Source of the DNA: Maricaulis sp034670125
Lineage (GTDB): Bacteria; Pseudomonadota; Alphaproteobacteria; Caulobacterales; Maricaulaceae
Direction: 5' to 3'
Length of the DNA stretch: 64,000 nt
NCBI RefSeq assembly: GCF_034670125.1
Contig: NZ_JAXMOC010000009.1
Coordinates: forward strand, 1-64,000
Made by a program: the position numbers and the translations under genes. Position 1 is the first letter of the stretch; every line of letters begins with the position of its first letter. A model generated the notes under the pieces. That model did not search any database, had not been told where the DNA came from, and saw nothing but the letters and a program-made list of their open reading frames with translations. Shown here in pieces: positions 59,988-64,000 of the stretch.

Positions 59988-61217
59988 TCAGAAGTCCCAC
60001 TGCAGTCGAAGCTGTGCGCCCGACACGTCGGTGTCGGCTGCGCCCGGAACAGACAGCTGGCCGTCAACGAGATTGGCCATGATGCGAACATGGTCTTCCA
60101 GATACCAGTTCACGCCCAGGGTCCAGTTCGTGAGTTCGCCCGCCGCCACACTGTCGAGGTCGGCACGGTCGTAGCGCACCGCCACTTCCCAGGCACCGGC
60201 ACCGCCTTCGGAAACGGTGGTGGTCGGACGGGTGCGGCCGAACTTGCCGGAGCTGGCCGAGTAGGAGCGCGTTTCGCCGGTAATGAACCAGGCGAAATTG
60301 ATGTATTGAGCGCTGAAATCCGGGTCACCGGTCGGGCCGTCCAGGGTCTGGTTGAACCACTCGGCCTCGACGTGGAATGGACCATTCACGGCGGCGAATT
60401 CCAGGCCCCAGAAGAAGGACGTTTCGGCCTCGCCAAGCGGCCGGCCCGGACGGAAGTCCGCCGTTACGACGCGGTCTGTGATGTGGGTTTGCGGGCGGAC
60501 GCGGATGCGGGTACCGGCATCGCCATAATCCATGTGGCGGACCGATGCTCCAAGATGCACAGTGGCATCATTGGTGTTGAAGGTCCGGGTCGCGCGGGCC
60601 GAGATGGCCGAGCTATCATCGAGTTCCAGCGACTGGGACAGGTCGCCCGGGCGGCCGCCATAAACACCGGCACTGAGCGAGTAATTGTCGCCACCGCGCG
60701 CCAGAGTTACACCGACGCGGCGATCCAGGCCGAACAGGTCGGTACCCAGGCCGCGTTCCATAAAGGTGATATAGCGCGACGAAGTCAGCTCCTCGATCGA
60801 ATTGGTGGTCTTCATGTGACCGACCTTCACGTCGAACAGGTCGGCGTCGAAGGTCAGGTAGACGTCGTTGGCGCCAATGGCTTCATTGATCCAGTCGAAC
60901 TCGGCCACATAATCAACGCCACCAAACGACCCCGTGACGCCCAGCCGGGCGGTGCGGATTTCGCTGTCGGAGTAGTCGGTTTCGACACCGGCGGTGTCGA
61001 AGGTGATGTCGCCATAATCGAGGAAGACCCGGCCCCGGAAGGTGAAACTGTCACCACTATGCGGATTGGACCAGGACGGCACGCCGTCAAATTCCCAACC
61101 ACCCGCCTCCTGGGCGGAGGCTGTGGGCGTGGCTGTGGCGGTAGCGATAAGGGCAGTGCTGGCAGCCAAGAAGGTGCTCGCAAGAAGACGTCGGGTCACG
61201 ATGTTATTCCTGATCAT
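59988..61217 (-). CDS. phosphate-selective porin OprO/OprP family
   Basis: 409-aa outer-membrane beta-barrel. Signal peptide ends ATPTASAQEAGG. The mature protein shows the OprP-type repeated strands: FTFRGRVFLDYGDITFD, GGVDYVAEFDWINEAIGAND, FDVKVGHMKTTNSIEELTSS, and the C-terminus GAQLRLQWDF ends in phenylalanine. The position beside pstS and behind PhoB-type repeats supports phosphate uptake. The same family also includes pyrophosphate and general anion porins. Confidence 0.92.
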   Translation of the reverse strand: MIRNNIVTRRLLASTFLAASTALIATATATPTASAQEAGGWEFDGVPSWSNPHSGDSFTFRGRVFLDYGDITFDTAGVETDYSDSEIRTARLGVTGSFGGVDYVAEFDWINEAIGANDVYLTFDADLFDVKVGHMKTTNSIEELTSSRYITFMERGLGTDLFGLDRRVGVTLARGGDNYSLSAGVYGGRPGDLSQSLELDDSSAISARATRTFNTNDATVHLGASVRHMDYGDAGTRIRVRPQTHITDRVVTADFRPGRPLGEAETSFFWGLEFAAVNGPFHVEAEWFNQTLDGPTGDPDFSAQYINFAWFITGETRSYSASSGKFGRTRPTTTVSEGGAGAWEVAVRYDRADLDSVAAGELTNWTLGVNWYLEDHVRIMANLVDGQLSVPGAADTDVSGAQLRLQWDF

Positions 61218-61332
61218 CAGGACGCCGCATTGTTTCGCGGTGTTGCAGGCACAAGGCTTTGCAGCGGCGTCGGTTGCTTGGGACTTTTGCTACGGTTTCG
61301 CGTTTGATGGTTCGCGAGAACTCGTAGTTCGA

Positions 61333-61376
61333 CTCGATGACAGTTTTGCTACGGACGAATGACACGTTTGTTGCAG
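61333..61376 (-). promoter_or_regulatory. four 11-bp PhoB-type direct repeats
   Basis: Minus strand reads CTGCAACAAAC, GTGTCATTCGT, CCGTAGCAAAA, CTGTCATCGAG: two adjacent 22-bp PHO boxes in exact 11-bp phase (each 13 of 18 matches to CTGTCATAAATCTGTCAT). They start about 116 bp upstream of the porin start. Confidence 0.65.
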
Positions 61377-61390
61377 TTTTGGGTCGGCAC

Positions 61391-61425
61391 AAAAAAGGCC
61401 CGGAACGCCAGCGCTCCGGGCCTTT
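61391..61425 (-). terminator. Rho-independent terminator of the phn operon
   Basis: Minus strand AAAGGCCCGGAGCG and CGTTCCGGGCCTTT form a long stem, followed by TTTT. Confidence 0.85.
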
Positions 61426-61444
61426 CTCGATTACTCCCGACTGA

Positions 61445-63487
61445 TCAGGTCAGACGCTTGCGCAGCAATTGTGACATCATGTCGATCGCGCTGACCGCCA
61501 CGACGATGACGATCACGATGGCGGCGGTTCGCTGGTAGTCGAAGGCACGGACAGCCTCGAACAGGATCTGTCCGATACCGCCGGCGCCGATCAGGCCGAG
61601 GACCGTCGCCGAGCGCGCGTTCGACTCGAAGCGGTAGAGGCCGAAGGAGGTCCACAGCGGCGCGACCTGGGGAATCACCGCCCAGATCACTTCATGGATC
61701 GGCCGCGCGCCGGTCGCCCGCACGCCCTCGACCGGACCGTGATCAATCGACTCGACCGCCTCGGAGAACAGTTTGGCCAGCACACCGGTGGTATGGAAGG
61801 CAAGCGCCATCACACCGGCCAGCGGCCCCAGTCCCACAGCAGCAATAAAGACCAGCGCGATGATCAGCTCGTTGATCGAGCGGCAGACATCCATCATCCG
61901 CCTGACCGGTTGGACAACCCAGCCCGGCGCCACGTTGCGCGCACTCATGAGGCCGAACGGAATGGCCGAGACCACCGCGATGAACGTCCCCCAGATGGCG
62001 ATCTGGACTGTCACGACCATTTGCGGAATGGCCTCTTCCAGCCCGCTCGACAGGGCTTCCCAATAGGTCGCGCGCGAAGCGCTGTCGGCAATGTCCCCCG
62101 GCAGGAAGCCGCCAATGAACTCGCCCATGTCGCCGGCATTCTCGACCAGCAGGTAGGCGCGATCCATGTCGGCGGAGTTGAAGCTCCAGACCAGGATGAC
62201 AATCGTTCCTGCAGCAATCACCGCATTGGCGATGCGCTCCATCAGCGGAACCTTCGGCCCCGGGCCCCGCGGCGATGAAGCCCAGAGCAACAGCACCAGG
62301 CCGCCAACCGCGACGACCATCAGGATGCCCCCCATCAACCAGTCGACACCCGGCTCCTCGGTCGCGGTCTGATTGCTGGCGGCTTCCGCCATCTGCTCAA
62401 AGGAATTGCCCTGACTGGTGAGCCCGGAATTGCCAGCCTCGACTTCCGCCAGTCGCGCCTCGAGCGCGGCGATGCGCGTCGCGCGCTCCTCGTCGGTCAG
62501 ATCGCTGTCATTGCGCAGATTGGTCAGGTCGCGAACGATTTCCAGCTGGACGATGGGGTCCAGATGCGCGTTCGAGGCCGGCAGGAAGGTACCGAAATAG
62601 AGCGGGTCGAGAATGGCCCGCGCCTCGGCGATTTCCTCGGCTGTACCCATGCGGCCGTAATTCATGAAGAAATACTGCAGCCGCTGCTTGGCTTCGACAT
62701 CGAGGTCGGCCCGCCAGATGATCGGGTCGGTGCCGATCATCGGTGAGCGCCAGATCTCGCGCAGCCGGTTGAACATCTCCGGACGCGACCGCTCGAGCAG
62801 AACCATGTTTGTGGTGTTGTTGGTGCCGACATCGATCAACCCGTTGGCGACCGCCACCGCATTGGCCTCGTGATTGGCGTTGCGGACCGAGTTGTAGCAC
62901 TCGTTGGGGTCAATCCCGCGCGGCGCGAAGATGAAGGCCGACGGGACCAGATATCCCGACGTTGAGTTGGGATCGCCCATGCCGAAATCGAGCGTGCCGT
63001 CGCAGGCGAGGATATCGTCCAGCGACTGGATCGGGCTTTCATTGGGGACCAGAAGCACCGAGTGATAACCCTCGGAGCCATCCGGATAGGTCGCCTTGGC
63101 GAACACTTCGCCTCCGGCGCGGCGTACGGCCTGCAGGCCGGAGAAATTGGAGAACCAGGCGAACTGGACGCTGTCATAGCGCATGGCCTGGATCACGCCG
63201 GCATAGTCCGAGGCATAATAGGGTTCGATGTCATAGCCGGTCCATTCCGACATCGCTTCGATGAAGGGCCGCCAATTGGTCTCCTGGGTGGAAGAGGATT
63301 CGGTGGCGATGATGCCGAAGTTGAGCACCCGGCGCGGGCCGTCGATCGGGCTGGCTGCAGCGTCGCCCCCGCTCGCCGAGCGGGGTTCATTGGCACTGCC
63401 GGAACAGGCGGCCAGCGACAGGACAACCAGCACCAGAAGGGCTTTGGCCAGGAGGCGGAAAGGTTGGGTCACAATCGTGCTCATCAC
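61445..63487 (-). CDS. fused phosphonate/phosphate-binding lipoprotein and PhnE permease
   Basis: 680-aa single-chain transporter. Residues 1-28 form a lipoprotein-like signal (LLVLVVLSLAAC). About 50-320 is a PhnD-type periplasmic binding domain (VLNFGIIATESSSTQETNWR, ASDYAGVIQAMRYDSVQFAW, FGMGDPNSTSGYLVPSAFIF). A coiled coil (ATRIAALEARLAEVEAGNSG) leads to a first membrane helix, a second, and then a PhnE permease domain with the EAA-type loop (VEGVRATGARPIHEVIWAVI). Normally these are separate proteins. It overlaps phnC by 4 nt; substrate may be phosphonate, phosphite or phosphate. Confidence 0.9.
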   Translation of the reverse strand: MMSTIVTQPFRLLAKALLVLVVLSLAACSGSANEPRSASGGDAAASPIDGPRRVLNFGIIATESSSTQETNWRPFIEAMSEWTGYDIEPYYASDYAGVIQAMRYDSVQFAWFSNFSGLQAVRRAGGEVFAKATYPDGSEGYHSVLLVPNESPIQSLDDILACDGTLDFGMGDPNSTSGYLVPSAFIFAPRGIDPNECYNSVRNANHEANAVAVANGLIDVGTNNTTNMVLLERSRPEMFNRLREIWRSPMIGTDPIIWRADLDVEAKQRLQYFFMNYGRMGTAEEIAEARAILDPLYFGTFLPASNAHLDPIVQLEIVRDLTNLRNDSDLTDEERATRIAALEARLAEVEAGNSGLTSQGNSFEQMAEAASNQTATEEPGVDWLMGGILMVVAVGGLVLLLWASSPRGPGPKVPLMERIANAVIAAGTIVILVWSFNSADMDRAYLLVENAGDMGEFIGGFLPGDIADSASRATYWEALSSGLEEAIPQMVVTVQIAIWGTFIAVVSAIPFGLMSARNVAPGWVVQPVRRMMDVCRSINELIIALVFIAAVGLGPLAGVMALAFHTTGVLAKLFSEAVESIDHGPVEGVRATGARPIHEVIWAVIPQVAPLWTSFGLYRFESNARSATVLGLIGAGGIGQILFEAVRAFDYQRTAAIVIVIVVAVSAIDMMSQLLRKRLT

Positions 63488-64000
63488 GCGTCTCCACCTT
63501 CGAAGGCGGTCTCGAATTCGGGGCCGTAGATTTCAATCAGCTTGTCACGGGACAGTCCGTCCGCCGGCCCGTCATAGACGATCCGGCCCTTGTTCAGGGC
63601 GACGATGCGGTCGCAGAAACGCGAGGCGTAATCAACCTGGTGCAGGGTCACAACGACGGTCAGGCCGTCATCCTGGTTCAGCTCACGCAGGGTCTCCATG
63701 ACCTTGCGGGCCGAGACCGGGTCGAGCGAGGCGATGGGTTCGTCGGCAAACAGGACTTTCGCGCCCTGGACCAGCGCGCGGGCGATGGCGCCGCGCTGCT
63801 GCTGGCCACCGGACAGGTTGGAGGCGCGGCGGGCCGCGAAACTCTCGACACCGACACGGGTCAGCGCGTCCATGGCGGACTGTTTCACATCGTTGGGGAA
63901 GATACCCAGCACGCCGCGCCAGGTCGGCAGCCGGCCCAGCGCACCGACCAGCACATTCTGGAACAGGGACAGGCGGCCGACCAGATTGAATTGCTGGAAG
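63484..64000 (-). CDS. phnC: phosphonate ABC transporter ATPase (5' part outside window)
   Basis: The minus-strand frame runs off the window end, so the N-terminus with Walker A is missing. Visible: Q-loop FQQFNLVGRLSLFQNVLVGA, signature LSGGQQQRGAIARALVQGA, Walker B KVLFADEPIASLD, D-loop and switch histidine in VVVTLHQVDYASRFCDRIVA, and the PhnC-type end LIEIYGPEFETAF. Powers the fused PhnD-PhnE protein encoded downstream. Confidence 0.93.
   Translation of the reverse strand, partial: FQQFNLVGRLSLFQNVLVGALGRLPTWRGVLGIFPNDVKQSAMDALTRVGVESFAARRASNLSGGQQQRGAIARALVQGAKVLFADEPIASLDPVSARKVMETLRELNQDDGLTVVVTLHQVDYASRFCDRIVALNKGRIVYDGPADGLSRDKLIEIYGPEFETAFEGGDA

Overview
The window is GC-rich, densely coded and almost certainly from an alphaproteobacterium. 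Gene content (dnaX-ybaB-recR beside the SRP RNA, a cpa-type Tad pilus locus, fmt-truA, a TonB-poor and porin-rich envelope) points to the Caulobacterales/Maricaulales side, for example a Maricaulis- or Hyphomonas-like marine stalked bacterium. That placement is inferred from gene recognition, not from a database search.

Layout. 0-7.8 kb: lysine biosynthesis (dapD, dapE) with small accessory genes, including a two-domain SeqA-like DNA-binding protein, then truA and fmt on the minus strand. 7.8-12.4 kb: an accessory block (Kazal-type lipoprotein, second lipoprotein, pirin, palindromic repeats) lying between fmt and def, then rmuC. 12.4-20.4 kb: a CelD-like acetyltransferase, a PQQ-type sugar dehydrogenase, yhhQ, then the recR-ybaB-dnaX operon, the 4.5S SRP RNA, a small possibly Fur-controlled ORF, a VOC protein and nudC. 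20.4-25.4 kb: a beta-barrel protein, a membrane-anchored cytochrome c, an NlpC/P60 peptidase with a MarR regulator, a leucyl aminopeptidase and TadD. 25.4-37.4 kb: Tad/Flp (Cpa) pilus locus with pilin, prepilin peptidase, CpaB-C-D-E-F, TadB, TadC, a secretin-N-domain-like protein and two TadE-type pseudopilins. 37.4-42.9 kb: pabC-pabB, a tyrosine phosphatase, a one-helix membrane protein and AMP nucleosidase. 43.0-48.4 kb: a fused aspartate kinase/diaminopimelate decarboxylase, two tandem DUF2306-type membrane proteins and a divergent membrane AraC-type regulator behind a tetranucleotide microsatellite. 48.8-53.1 kb: class I ribonucleotide reductase nrdB and nrdA with NrdR-like boxes. 53.3-58.7 kb: putA, a GT4 glycosyltransferase and a DUF2975/YozG-type pair. 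58.9-64.0 kb: a phosphate-starvation block (pstS, OprP/OprO-like porin with PhoB-type repeats, a fused PhnD-PhnE transporter and the partial ATPase phnC).

Together the window supplies three separate parts of the lysine/diaminopimelate route (dapD, dapE, lysAC), a nearly complete pilus-assembly machine, dNTP synthesis under apparent NrdR control, and phosphate/phosphonate capture from porin to inner membrane.

Most unusual items: (i) a 130-bp palindromic element present twice in opposite orientation, whose stems differ by compensatory changes; (ii) a second repeat family built on a GGGGACAGGTGTAATTAACG core, with tandem 20-bp expansion upstream of dapD; (iii) a SeqA-like RHH protein in a lineage not expected to use SeqA; (iv) a lipoprotein-PhnD-PhnE single-chain transporter; (v) a GACA microsatellite that could shift the start of a membrane AraC regulator; (vi) several fresh-looking exact tandem duplications (dapD stop codon, nudC coding region).
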